A model generated the notes under the pieces. It was not told the DNA's origin and searched no databases. It saw nothing but the letters and a program-made list of their open reading frames with translations. This document shows positions 20,324 to 31,354 of a stretch of DNA of 64,000 nt, one piece after another (position 1 is the first letter of the stretch; every line of letters begins with the position of its first letter). Source of the stretch: Viridothelium virens (taxonomy: Eukaryota > Ascomycota > Dothideomycetes > Trypetheliales > Trypetheliaceae). A program made the position numbers and the translations under genes. The stretch covers positions 158,977 to 222,976 of the forward strand of contig ML991823.1 of the NCBI GenBank assembly GCA_010094025.1. Reading direction: 5' to 3'.

Positions 20324-21741
20324 CTACACATTCTCTGGCCTCAAACCTCTCACCGCCTTTCCGGCTCTCCAAATCTCAAGATCGCGAATCTCCTTCATCT
20401 CCTTCTCAAAGGCTTCGCGGTAGTCCTTCCTGCTATTGAACTCCAACGACTTCTGAGTTTCTTCCCCAGTCTCCACACTGTTGTATAAATCCTGGAAAAC
20501 AGGCTTCAGGGTCTCCTTGAATCGCTTGCTCCAATCGATGGCACCTCGGCGAGCAGTAGTAGAGCACGCCGCATACATGTAGTCCATCCCATTAGCGCCA
20601 ATCAAGGGGTACAGCGACTGCGTGGCCTCCTCGACTGTCTCATTGAATGCCTCGGACGGGGAGTGACCCTTCTCCCGCAGGACCTCATATTGAGCAAGGA
20701 ACATGCCATGGATGCCGCCCATCAAGCAACCTCGTTCACCGTAGAGATCGCTGAACACCTCCTTCTGGAAGGTGGTTTCATAGAGGTAACCGCTGCCGAT
20801 GGCGACACCGAGGGCAATGGCTTTTTCCTGCGCTTTGCCCGTAACATCCTGGTAGACAGCAATGGAGGAGTTAATGCCGCGGCCTTCGCGGAAGAGAGTG
20901 CGAACAGTCCGGCCACTGCCTTTAGGCGCGACGAGGATTACGTCAATGTCGGAGGGAACATCGACACCGGTTTGGGATTTGAAGACAGGAGAGAAACCAT
21001 GGGAGAAATATAGAGTCTGCGGTAGTAAATTGAGATGATTAGCTCTCAAGGATGATAGATGACTGTGAAGGTAGTCTCGCGACTAGAAAATCGCTATGAT
21101 TGTAGCATACCTTGCCTTTGGTGAGTTGGGGCTTGATGGCCGGCCACGTCTCGCTCTGAGCCGCGTCACTCAGCAAATTCATTATGACTGTACCTCTCGA
21201 GATAGCCTCATCGGCATCGAAAAGGTTTGTCCCAGGAATCCAGCCGTCTTGCTGTGCTTCCTGCCATGATTTGCCATTCTTGCGCACACCAATGATGACA
21301 TTGAGGCCGTTGTCACGGAGGTTGAGACCTTGACCGTGGCCTTGGGAGCCATAACCAATTAGAGCAAGAGTATCATTCTTGAAATAGTCCTGAAGCGAGG
21401 TTATGAGCACTACTAGAAGGACAATTGGTGGTTCGGTGAGACTTACAAGAAGCTTTTCTCGGGGCCAGTCGTCTCGTTCTGATTTGCTTGTTAGCTACAG
21501 AAACCCAGCCATCCTACCGAAGTTGCTCACCATACACAGTTTCCTTGTGCCCCGCAAAGTCCACTGTCTTCATGCCGCGCCATTGTTGCAGTGGCAGAAA
21601 AGCAGCTCTTGACTCAACGGCACTGCGGACCCTGCTTGCAGAGCTCACCGCTGAGACGAACGATCGGCGTTGTCGCGCTGCTGGTTGGGCCAATTGCTTG
21701 GCAGAGCTTCGAAGAGCTCGAGAAGCAGTCTTGGAGGCCAT
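20324..21741 (-). CDS. ilv5: Ketol-acid reductoisomerase, mitochondrial (Ilv5)
   Basis: Four exons: 21531-21741, 21447-21478 (32 nt), 21111-21389, 20324-21016, giving 404 residues, the normal length. The enzyme catalyses the second step of valine and isoleucine synthesis, converting acetolactate or acetohydroxybutyrate to the dihydroxy acid with NADPH and Mg2+. Residues 1-60 are rich in Arg, Ser and Ala with no acids, a mitochondrial targeting peptide. The NADPH-binding loop reads GYGSQGHGQG. Later conserved blocks are VAPKGSGRTVR, SDLYGERGCLMGG (metal and substrate ligands) and GANGMDYMYAACSTTARRGA. The 32-nt exon encodes ERDDWPREKLL, conserved in the family, which validates the two introns around it. 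The start at 21741 was preferred over upstream in-frame Mets because it begins the targeting peptide. Confidence 0.96.
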
Positions 21742-22012
21742 TGCGAATGGGTCAAGGGGGTTTGGAACGGTGAGGGAGGTGTGGACAGGATTATAAAGCT
21801 TAGAAGGCTGGAGACGAGTGTGACTGAAGATTCTCCAGATTTTGGAGCTTGGAAGCCGATGTCGGAGCCTCTGATCTACGCGAACGCCAACCAACTTAGT
21901 TCCAGGCACCGCCAGGGTCCAAGCATCATACCTCAATATCAGCCATCAGCCTTAGCCTCTGGGCCTACCAGATCGTCTCCGCCGCTGAACAATACCGACT
22001 CAAGACAGTGTC
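21742..22012. promoter_or_regulatory. Bidirectional promoter, ilv5 (-) and LMW phosphatase (+)
   Basis: Only 271 bp separate the two divergent start codons, so the genes likely share promoter sequence. I did not find a clear Leu3-type CCGG-N4-CCGG or Gcn4 site by eye. Confidence 0.55.
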
Positions 22013-22561
22013 ATGACTGCTACACCTAGAGATTCGCGTGTCTCTATCCTCTTTGTCTGCCTAGGCAACATTTGTCGCTCCCCAATGGCCGAAGCTGTCT
22101 TTCGGCATCTCACGAAATATGACACGAAATCCTCCAGTCCTCTGATCCATGAGGTTGACTCTGCCGGTACAGGCGCGTACCATGCAGGCGATGAACCAGA
22201 TACAAGAACTATGAGCACCTTGGAAGCTAATGGTATCACTCACTATTCGCACGCAGCAAGAAAATTTGTTTCGGACGATTTTCAGACTTTCGACTACATC
22301 TTGGCAATGGATGATGATAACAAGGTTTATCTGGACCGCATGAGAGCCCGGCTTTTGAAGAGGAACGGTATTGAAGACTCGAAACTCGGAAAAGTCTACT
22401 TGTTTGGCGAGTTTGGCGGCAAGAGTAAGGAGGAAGAAGTGATAGATCCATATTACGGTGCTCAGGATGGGTTTGAAATCGCCTACGAGCAAATGGTCAG
22501 ATTCTCAAGGGGTCTTCTGAAGAGAATTGAAGAGGGGCAACAGCGACTAGACGGCGCTTGA
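22013..22561 (+). CDS. ltp1: Low-molecular-weight protein tyrosine phosphatase
   Basis: Single exon, 182 residues, matching the family (about 160 in yeast Ltp1) with a slightly longer middle. The P-loop VCLGNICRSP (C-x5-R-S) sits at the N-terminus, as is diagnostic for class II PTPs. The general-acid Asp is in the C-terminal VIDPYYG motif. DSAGTGAYHAGDEPD and YILAMDDDN are other family blocks. It dephosphorylates phosphotyrosine and small aryl phosphates in the cytosol. All catalytic residues are present. Confidence 0.95.
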   Translation: MTATPRDSRVSILFVCLGNICRSPMAEAVFRHLTKYDTKSSSPLIHEVDSAGTGAYHAGDEPDTRTMSTLEANGITHYSHAARKFVSDDFQTFDYILAMDDDNKVYLDRMRARLLKRNGIEDSKLGKVYLFGEFGGKSKEEEVIDPYYGAQDGFEIAYEQMVRFSRGLLKRIEEGQQRLDGA

Positions 22562-22685
22562 GCAGAAGTTGTAGCTGTCCACATGGAATCGTTGGCAAGA
22601 GCACCTTTCGCAACCGGTCCGGAAACTTCTCACTGGTTGGACTGAACAGTCCCAATTGTATGGCAAGCTAATTCATCGCCTTCTT

Positions 22686-23733
22686 TCAGAAGTCTTGCAG
22701 CGCTTCTGTTGCCATCTGCTTCGTTTCTGGATTCTTCTCTGACCGGTCAACTTGACCCACGAACCCTTCCTCAAGGATGGACACCAGCTCATCAAGTCTA
22801 TGAATGTATAAGCACTGACATTTTTGGGGTAGAGGTTGTCCATTTACCTCGTAATGCAAAGGTCAGTATGCTCGTGCCGAGCCAAATGCGCATTCTGCTC
22901 ATTCACCAAAAGTACCGTAGCTGCTCCAGCACGATATCCGGCAGTCATATCATCGATGCTGTCACCGACCATAATGAGAGAGTTGCCTCCATCATCGAGA
23001 GCCCAATTTTTTGCTATATGGAGGATGCCAGCGGGATCGGGCTTCGGCGGACGAAAGGCCCGTGTAATGATTGGGTCGAAGAGCTGGGAGGGCATAAAGT
23101 TCGTCAGGAGGTGATTGACAGGCGTGCTAGAAGAAGAGCACTCAATAGGGGTAATTTGGATATTGATAGCCAAAGAGAAAATTGACGAACTCGAAATTTC
23201 GTGTGCAAATGCCTTTCCTCACGCCTCTCTCTGTCAAATATTCCATGAGCTCAAGGAGGCCCGCCTGTGGCTTCTGGACAAGCATGGCACGTCTTTCAAT
23301 TGCTTGAATCTTCTCTTGGGCAATTTGCTGTTCTTTTTCTGGTAGGGAGTGAATATGGTCGAGGATGTCCACGCTTTTGGGTATCTCAAGAGCAGCTCTA
23401 GCAAATAGGCTTAGTACGGAATTGGGAGTCTCAATATCGAATACTTAAGGCATTTCTGAAACACACCTCATCTCACTGAACATGTAGTTTTGTGGTTCGC
23501 CTGTTATCAAGAATGATTAACAACGAGAGATTCTTGGGATCACGTTTGCCGAATTAAGTCATTTAGAGGCACATACATAACGTTCCATCAACATCGAATA
23601 CAACTCCTTTCAGTGGAGGAGTAGACTTGTTGACTTGTAGAGGCGCTGTCGAAGAGTGTAAAGGCGCAAAGCGCCTAGGCTTTAGATCTTCTTGTTTTTG
23701 ATCGTTCATATCGAATCGGTGGGTAGGCGTCAT
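22686..23733 (-). CDS. HAD-superfamily phosphatase/hydrolase
   Basis: Five exons: 23577-23733, 23467-23500 (34 nt), 23191-23397, 22848-23126, 22686-22797, giving 262 residues. The four HAD motifs are seen: DVDGTLC (nucleophile Asp, split across the first intron), CTRNFD (motif II region, Thr), KPDP (Lys) and GDSIDDM (acidic motif IV). The cap is helical (DILDHIHSLPEKEQQ...). It resembles the small fungal HAD hydrolases such as yeast YOR131C, whose substrate is uncertain. Every junction keeps phase, and spliced motif II (NFDTPVNHLLT) matches the family. One donor is the weaker GTTCGT. Starts at 23733 or 23709 are both possible, with earlier in-frame Mets less likely. Confidence 0.85.
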
Positions 23734-25299
23734 GTTACTGGCATAGCCACACATGGCCAAGGGATCATGACACCTGAATCGGTGACTTCGATCTGCACAC
23801 CTCAACCTAACATAACGGTGTATAAAGCAGAACATGGATCGGAGAGAAGATGTCAAAAAGGTTCCAGAAAGCTCGGAAGATGCTGAGGTAATTTGTACAG
23901 GTATTATCCCACTATTTCGAATGTGCCGTGCTCTCGTAGCCGGCCTGGTAGTGTTCAGCTATCTTCAATGGATCATAATTCAGGTACGGAGTAGCTTACT
24001 TAACCAGCTCAGTGATGTGATTTTAACTCCAACGAGTTGCCTTGAACTCGGTCTATCCAACATCCGCGTTGGAAGCCCCCAAATCCTCAGTGGTAAGATT
24101 ATATGTCAAGGATGTCACAAAAAACCATTGTGCAGTTCAAAATTTACCTAGGGTTCTACTCAGCACTGGGCCAAGTCCTGCGCTTGTCAAGAAAATCTGT
24201 TACCGGAGGATACTCGAATATCGGCAGACCAAACCAGGCTCAAGCACGAAGTGCCGACCATCGGCCCAAGATCCTATTTATGGCCGTCTACATTGTATCA
24301 GACTAGAGCAGACCCTTTTGAGATATGTTCTACAAAACCTTTTTCGATATCCCTCTTCACTATAGTGGACAACTTTCCCACATATTCATTATCCATGTGA
24401 CGAGTCTACTGAGGTGTCAGTCTATCAACGTGGGCATTGGCAGGGCTGTTCCGACGTCGAGCTAGAGAACATATTAAGTAATTGTCGGCTACAAGGTCCA
24501 GCCATCTTGCGAGCATCTGATTGCATTCTCTTCCTTTGCATCTCACAGTCTAAAAATACGCGAGATTTCATGTTGCTTGAGAGTCCCTCGAATACTCACC
24601 ACAATAGACGACTCGTCATTTGGGTACCCAGATTCTCATTGTAACCGTTTCATTTTTGGGTATGCGCACACTATCTCGAAACTTTCAAGGCTGGAGTGGA
24701 GCAGTCTTGCTGATAACCTGATCCTACCTATCGCTCGTATACATAGAATCCCTAGCCTTGGAGTGCTTTCAATTTGACACGCAGCCATCATTAGGCCTAA
24801 GTAGTGCTCCACGCAGTGATCCCTAAAACTGGATTTTGGTATCAATGTGACTTGCCCACATGAGATACGACACACCAGGAAATATGTGAGTTCCGAAATA
24901 TCCTTCCATTGTGTAGGAATTCTCGCCGCATGGACCACAAGATATCCACACTGAGCATATCAAGACTGTTTCGAAACCCAGTAACCGAAAGACGCAATAC
25001 GTAGAACACACCTGAGTACTCATCCACTACCCACCGGATTTCCACTGCAATGCTCCTATGGCCTAGATATGAGACGTGCGTGCACACATCATAGAAGGAA
25101 CACTGTGATAGTTGCGGACAAAGAACGAAACAAAAGCGTAAAACTGCCTGGAATTTCCAGACAGAATGTAACCAAGGAATAACTAGTGAATGTAAGCTCT
25201 TGTAGGTAAGGGTCTAAGGGAAGCTCAATAGGTCTACTATAGGAAATCCCACTGGGTCACCAAACCTCATATATGTGTCATGACATTGGAGACTAATGT
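23734..25299. other. Intergenic region, 1.6 kb
   Basis: Short frames only. On the minus strand two overlapping frames around 24636-25087 show some protein-like composition but no recognised motif and no clean splice model. TACGGAGTA occurs at 23985-23993. Confidence 0.5.
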
Positions 25300-26772
25300 T
25301 CAGTCATCTGAATTCAGTAGGCGCTCGCCTTCCTCCTCACGGGAAGTTTCTTGTCTCCTCCGACCCGTTCCCAACCAGGAATGAGAAAGATCTCGTTGCC
25401 TATCCCATCTTCCCCATATCTGCCCACGAACAGGCCAGTGAAAAGTCCAATGGCAGAGCATTCCGGCTATGAAGCCGACTGCGTCATTTCTGAATGCTAG
25501 TAAGCCAGCGATGGTCATCAGCATGACCATCCACCGCTCTTTTCTCTCCTCTTCTGTTGGTTCTCTCGGGTTCTTCGACCTGAAATGGCTGGGGTCTTCG
25601 CCTGCGCGATCGGCAACTTGTTCCGCATCCTCCCATAAGTCACGGGCACCAGCATTCAAACTCTCGCCCACTTTTGCAAGCTCCACTCCGGCTGCGAGGA
25701 CCATAATGCCAAGTAATGCTCTTGGAAATCCTTGGAGTAATCTCACGAGTCCGTCCCCGACGAACAGCCCAAGCAGTAGCTTAAGGGTTCCGAGAAATAT
25801 TATGCTCGCCCCGGAACGGGCACCAAATCGGTATTGAGCTGCAAGACCACCTGAACCGTGACATACTGGCATCGCGCCGAACCAGCAACCGATCAGATTG
25901 ATGGAAGCCACTGAAACGCCGAGTGCAGTCAGCGAAGGGGCCGGAAGATTAGGGAGCAGATCTGCACTGAGGTGCGAAACAGCGATGATGGAATTGAGAG
26001 TGGTTAGAGGGAGTTGGCCAAGACCAGCGTCGAACGCGCCTATGCGGAATTCAGATAGCGAAGGGACAAGGGTATGTGGATGCCAAAGATGGAAGCCTGG
26101 TTTCGTCATTGATGGAGTCGTAACATCCGTTCTGATTGTTGAGAAGATGAGGCCGAGTACGAGGACCGCCAAGGCATAAGGCATTCGTTGGAACCTCATA
26201 GATATCAAGAGGGAGACAAACGCAGCAATCATCCAAAACAAATTGTCTGCCCAACTGGGTTCAAACCATCCCAGTTTTTTCAGCTGGCTTGAACCCGCAC
26301 TGAGAATCAGGCTTAGGCCGGCACCGACTTGAATTCCTTTGACGACTGGTATAGGAATTACACGGCCGAACCATCGCAAGAGGCCAGTCACGCTAAGAAA
26401 GCCGATGATAGATGCAGTGAAAATGCCTGCCGATGCTGTAATCTCTCGACTGAAAGATCGAGATATAGCTACAGCTGCTATTGCTTTCATTGGCTGTACT
26501 GGTAATGGTATACCAAAAGTGACACCAGTGAAAATATTTGCGAGACCGGAGAATACGAGAGTAGAAGAGAGTGATATTGAATCCGAAAGTGTTAGAGCAA
26601 TGACGAGAGGGAGCAATGTGCCAAGGTCTCCAAGAGAGCCGGAAATCTCGGAAATTGGTGACCGTTTCAAGGTATCAAGATTGTGAGCCTGAAGGTGGCG
26701 CAAGTTTGTGAAAGGAGGCATATTCGGGTGGTATGAGTATATGCTTGCCGGATGAGAATACTTAGGTGCCAA
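25300..26772 (-). CDS. Molybdate transporter, MOT1 family
   Basis: Single exon, 490 residues, about ten membrane segments. MOT1 proteins belong to the sulfate-permease (SulP) superfamily without a STAS domain and import molybdate for the molybdenum cofactor of nitrate reductase and related enzymes. The two family signatures are present: EISGSLGDLGTLLPLVIAL followed by GIPLPVQPMKAIAAVAI in the N-half, and MPVCHGSGGLAAQYRFGAR in the C-half. A hydrophilic loop near residue 400 and a basic/acidic C-terminal tail are cytosolic. No STAS domain follows. The first ATG is at 26772, and Met-18 (MPPFTNLRH) may be the true start. Confidence 0.88.
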   Translation of the reverse strand: MAPKYSHPASIYSYHPNMPPFTNLRHLQAHNLDTLKRSPISEISGSLGDLGTLLPLVIALTLSDSISLSSTLVFSGLANIFTGVTFGIPLPVQPMKAIAAVAISRSFSREITASAGIFTASIIGFLSVTGLLRWFGRVIPIPVVKGIQVGAGLSLILSAGSSQLKKLGWFEPSWADNLFWMIAAFVSLLISMRFQRMPYALAVLVLGLIFSTIRTDVTTPSMTKPGFHLWHPHTLVPSLSEFRIGAFDAGLGQLPLTTLNSIIAVSHLSADLLPNLPAPSLTALGVSVASINLIGCWFGAMPVCHGSGGLAAQYRFGARSGASIIFLGTLKLLLGLFVGDGLVRLLQGFPRALLGIMVLAAGVELAKVGESLNAGARDLWEDAEQVADRAGEDPSHFRSKNPREPTEEERKERWMVMLMTIAGLLAFRNDAVGFIAGMLCHWTFHWPVRGQIWGRWDRQRDLSHSWLGTGRRRQETSREEEGERLLNSDD

Positions 26773-29700
26773 AGGTCTTTAGGCATTACAGAAGAAGCAA
26801 AGATACGTTTCGTATACCGCCAGGTGTGAGGCTGTTACAGATTTTGTTGCGACTTTGTTCAGGTAACCTATAGCAATAATAGGTACCTGTACGGAGGAGG
26901 AGGTATAGAAGATGAAGTAATTACGTGGATACTTGCTTGCTTCTAGGTACCTGCCTAGGTATCTTACCTGGTACACGTAGAAAGTGCTCACGCTCGCTAC
27001 GCTAGGTTCCTTATGTAAGGCAGAGACCGTGCACGCAATGACTAATGACCAGGACAGAACTATGAGTACACTCCGGACGTGGCGCGTGGCTACTAAGCAA
27101 CCACCTCTTGGGAGCATGTATGATTGGATATGAGCTAGCAGAGACTCAATCGACTCGAAACGTGATGGACGGGCCGTCACTCGGATTTACGCGACACCAA
27201 TGAGAATGCATGACTCTTGTCTGTTTGGGCCTCGGACTAAGAAGATTTGCAAGGCCCAGCACGATTATGGATCGGTAATGCATCTGGTTGGAAGCGATGG
27301 CTGTTGAAGCAACTTTTACCCTCCGAGTAAGTGTACCTCGCTGCGTGAGCGTCATCGAGCCTTGATCATTTTTCTACTAGACCTTGCCTCAAATGGCAAT
27401 GATATATTAAAAGCCTTGTGCTTTGACTCAAATCTCGGCAAGTTGGGACATGCTGAATGATATACCACGTTCTTCATGGATCAGATAATATCGTCGAAAT
27501 TCAGCATCTTGGCCAATGAGCCATGTAAGCGCTCGATTGCAAAACGTAAGCTTGGAGAAGAATATCATTGGAGCAATGCCATTTAGGTCAGTTATGCTTG
27601 ATCGGCCCAGCTTGCCAATATATAGTTCAAGGGCCAGCGCCTAGAGTTGAGCGTTCACACTTACTAGCGCTCCTGTGTTCGATGGGTTCGATGATTTCTT
27701 ACATCACGCCATCTCATGCTTTCGGTTGCCTTGGTGTACCATGAGACTTTGCTGATTGACTGTAAGGCCAACCAAATGAGTCGAAGGCTGCAATTCCCCA
27801 AAGCCGGTTGCAAGCCTTAGAGTACCTTAGCTCACTTTGCCTGGTGCGGACGCCACCCACGCCTACGCTGCCATCAAAAACACAACCATTGTTTTCCTAA
27901 TGCTAAGACACGTACTGTATGGGCCAGAAAATGGGTGAATCGTTGTAGCCAACTGTCTGATCTGCGACTTGTTCCAAGCGAAATTGAGATAAGGCAAGAG
28001 AAACGGACAGCGAAGACAAGTGATCGAGCATCCAGTGGACTTGGTCCCCTGAAGTATGGAGTACCGGAGTGTCGGAATAGCCTTCTTGACTCTTTGCTTC
28101 TTGTTGCAGGCTTCCCCAATTAAGCAAAGGACTGAGCTAAAGCCACATGGTGATCATCCTTTGGGGCTTGTTCGCCGGTGCGTCCAGAGACGAATCCATC
28201 GGCTCTTACTCCGTACTCTCCGCAAAATCTGATTGTGCTATCACCCTATTGTGTCGCTCTCAACAGTCCCGAGCGCCTCTCTGTGGATGGTTGACTCAAT
28301 CATTCTAGCCAAGTGTAAGAGTTGGTCGCGATTGAAGCCTTAGCATAGCTCGGATCTTATTTCACATTGTGTATCACTCGCATTGAAGTGACAAGAGTCT
28401 AGTTGAGCTTCTCCAATTATATTTATTGATGGCTAGAGCGATCAAGGGATAGTATCTAGGTATTCAGCTACTGCAACCTACACAGACTACTCAGATACCT
28501 TAAGCACCTAGATCCTGTCAAGCAAAAAAGGCGCGGCACGACTAAGCCGCGATAAAAACGGGCAACACAAAGACAGCAAAAACATGGCAATTTAGGGTCG
28601 AATAAGTTTTGTTCTGCCATGTTGAGCATGTGATGCCGCCGACTCCCCCAATCATGTCTGAGTGCTATGAATAGAAGACACAAAATTAGGTTTCTTAACA
28701 GTCGTATGACTTCCCAGAACAATGAATTAGTGGCTCTAATCTGGAGGTCGACGGAAAATCCTGATCCACTCTCCGGAAGCGCACCCTAGTCCGGCGCCTC
28801 CATCCTTCAGGGTCCACGACCAGCGTCTCGACCGTCATGTTGCAATCCTGCCATCTTGACCTTCCTATCTCGAATTCCAAGATCAAGAAGCGCGTAACAT
28901 CGTACTTCGGGATGGGCGAATTCGAGCAGTGAGAGCAACAGCCAAAACACGACAGACTTTATGGATCATTCAGAGGTTGGTCTCAGACGCAAGGACTCCG
29001 AAATTTATGACTTGCACAAAACCAAAATAAGAATGCTGGAGTGGGAAACCGGTCGAGCGGCTCTGCAAGAAATCGTTTAGCCACTTATCGGCCACCGATG
29101 GCTTCAACACCCTCGTTTCTCTATGTCTGACCGATATGCTTGCCAAATCCTTGGATCAAGCCAGCCAGTTCAAAGATAGCTGGATAGGTACTCTGATCCC
29201 TCCAGGCCACCTTTTCGACCTTTTGCCCACCAGGGTGAGACCTCGGAAAAGGAAAGTGCATGCTATTGCCACCCATGAATGCACCAATCTCGCTTGTTGT
29301 GAGCGACCGTTCCCCAGATCGTAGCCGCCCCCAAAATGCTAAACTGCAACGGTCTTTGACAGAACCAGGGTGTATTGGTCGAGAGTGGCTCTCAAGCAAG
29401 ACGAACCGGGAGCTTGCCGCGACTAGGGGGGTGGTACCGTAGCGTAACGCTATCGGACCAGGGTTTCTTCCTGCGAGGGTTCTTGAAATGGGTAATTTGT
29501 GTAAATGCGGAACGATAGGTTATGTTGGTACCAGGCGTACGTGCATACAAGTGGAAAAGCAAGCCATTGCATCCGTTGTGTCTCATGAATATAATAAGAC
29601 CGGCAACCGAGCTGAAGTCCTCATCTTCTCTACCACATATCATCTGTATTCAGTCTTCTCAATCACAGAAAAAATCGAAAGACTGTCGAAAGCACAACTG

Positions 29701-29864
29701 AACGCAACATCCTGTGTATTATTGAAACCTCCTTCGCTCCCTAAGTGCCTGCCAGCCGGTACTCTGGTCCTACTCTAGCGATCCTCAAGCGCTTGAGGGG
29801 TTTCTGTTATACTCTTCACCCATCCAATACTTCGTACCCACCCCAAGAGATCAACAGAGCCAAA
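26773..29864. other. Intergenic region, 3.1 kb
   Basis: No supportable gene. The part upstream of the molybdate transporter (26860-26990) has a cluster of AGGTACCT and CCTAGGTA palindromes. TACTCCGTA occurs at 28207-28215. A GC-rich hairpin-capable sequence (CGCGGCAC...GCCGCG) lies near 28531-28551. Frames of 60-130 codons on both strands overlap and look random. Confidence 0.5.
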
Positions 29865-30587
29865 ATGTTGTATCAAAGGATCTTCAGCGCATTACTCATC
29901 GCAGTACCAACCATCGCTGCACCATGGTACCAACCCACTTCTCCTCAAGATACGCATCATGCAAGTCCTCATCCTATTCGCAGCGCCGGCGTCGCAGCAA
30001 CCTCAGTATCGACCCCAGTCCTTCCCGTCCAAACGCCCAACACCCTTCCTCCTCTCTCCGACAGCCTCAACCTTAGGGTGATCGCTCTCGGAGTCGGTAC
30101 ACAGAACTATACCTGTAGCCAAACGCCCAACGTGTCTAGCTCGGCACCTGTCTCTGTCGGAGCCAATGCCACTCTTTACGACGTCACCGAGCTTTTCACC
30201 AACTCTCCACAGGATATCGGTAACATAACCGAAACGGCGCTTTTACAGAATTCCGGTTTGGGTAACCAACCCATTGGCCACCACTTCTTCACATACGTCG
30301 GTAGTACATTGACACCGACATTTGACCTTGATGGACACAGTCCTTCATTATTTCTTAGTGCGGTGAAGGAGAACACAGAGACTGCGCCAGTGCTTGCGTA
30401 TACCGGGCTGAGTAGCGAAGGCGCCGTACCTTGGCTGTTTCTGCAGAGTGATACAAGTGGATTGAGTGAAGGAATGAGCGAGGTATACAGAGTTGAGACG
30501 GCAGGAGGGGCACAACCGAGTACGTGTGCGGACAAGGACGGGGATTTCCAAGTGCCATACAGTGCGGAATATTGGTTCTATGGTTAA
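29865..30587 (+). CDS. Secreted DUF3455 family protein
   Basis: Single exon, 240 residues. A signal peptide (MLYQRIFSALLIAVPTIAAP) is followed by a Ser/Thr/Pro-rich stretch and then the DUF3455 domain. Domain hallmarks are GVGTQNYTC near residue 80, GANATLYDVTELF, GHHFF, PTFDL, AVPWLFLQ and a C-terminal VYRVETAGGAQPSTC. The family is common in ascomycete secretomes, and no enzymatic activity is established to my knowledge. The start is the ATG of the signal peptide, although the open frame extends further upstream. Confidence 0.82.
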   Translation: MLYQRIFSALLIAVPTIAAPWYQPTSPQDTHHASPHPIRSAGVAATSVSTPVLPVQTPNTLPPLSDSLNLRVIALGVGTQNYTCSQTPNVSSSAPVSVGANATLYDVTELFTNSPQDIGNITETALLQNSGLGNQPIGHHFFTYVGSTLTPTFDLDGHSPSLFLSAVKENTETAPVLAYTGLSSEGAVPWLFLQSDTSGLSEGMSEVYRVETAGGAQPSTCADKDGDFQVPYSAEYWFYG

Positions 30588-31354
30588 CGAAAGGGGATGT
30601 CTCGGAGGAAAGGATGATCTCACCAATGGTGAGGCTGATCATGGCTGAATGACACCTTCTTGTAAATACGTTTTGACGTTCATGATTGTGTGGCACATAT
30701 ATCCTTTAATAGTACGAAGTGGACGACGAGTCGGAAAGAAATAAACACACTCACCAGATCAATCCATGACTGTGTTCGTTCTGTTTATAATGTGGCGAAT
30801 TAGATGACAAATTGCTTTCTCGATCTGGATGGCTCTGTCTTCTTCAAGCTTAGCGAAATCTCGCCCTCACTAGATATTTTGATTTTGATGAAGGCAATTG
30901 ATTGATCGTGTGCAAGGAATGCACTTCTGATTGACTCCAAATTCGAGACTCGACTAATGGACGGAAGGATAACTTTACGAGCGCGCTTCTCCTTGGTAGC
31001 TCGGATGTGAACAGCAAGCTGCAGTTCGTATTGGTCTGGAACTTGATGTATTCGATGCATGGTTATGGAAGATAATTGAAAGAAGATAGAACGTTCGTGC
31101 ATCAATGTAATAGAGTTCCTGCTACCGAGTACCAACGAGGCGATGTGGTTTAGGTAATTTCCTAAGGTAAGGGTCCTGAAGTAAACCGTACCATTCCTAA
31201 ACCCTGTAGTTGCGGGCCTAACATCACAAGGTCTCCGTATGACGCTTGGAAGCTTCCAACTCCTTCCGCCGTCTCTAGAACGCCCCCTAAACACGATTCT
31301 TTCCAATCGTATCTTCTCTATTGTCCGAAATTTATCTAACACGACAATGTCACC
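30588..31354. other. Intergenic region with an antisense open frame
   Basis: Upstream of the PRELI gene. It carries most of a 241-codon minus-strand frame (30800-31525) that also runs into the PRELI coding sequence. See the findings. No recognisable domain. Confidence 0.45.

Noticed and set aside
24636-25087. Possible gene on the minus strand
   Set aside because: Two overlapping frames and several GT/AG pairs exist, but no joined product showed a recognisable domain or consistent phase.
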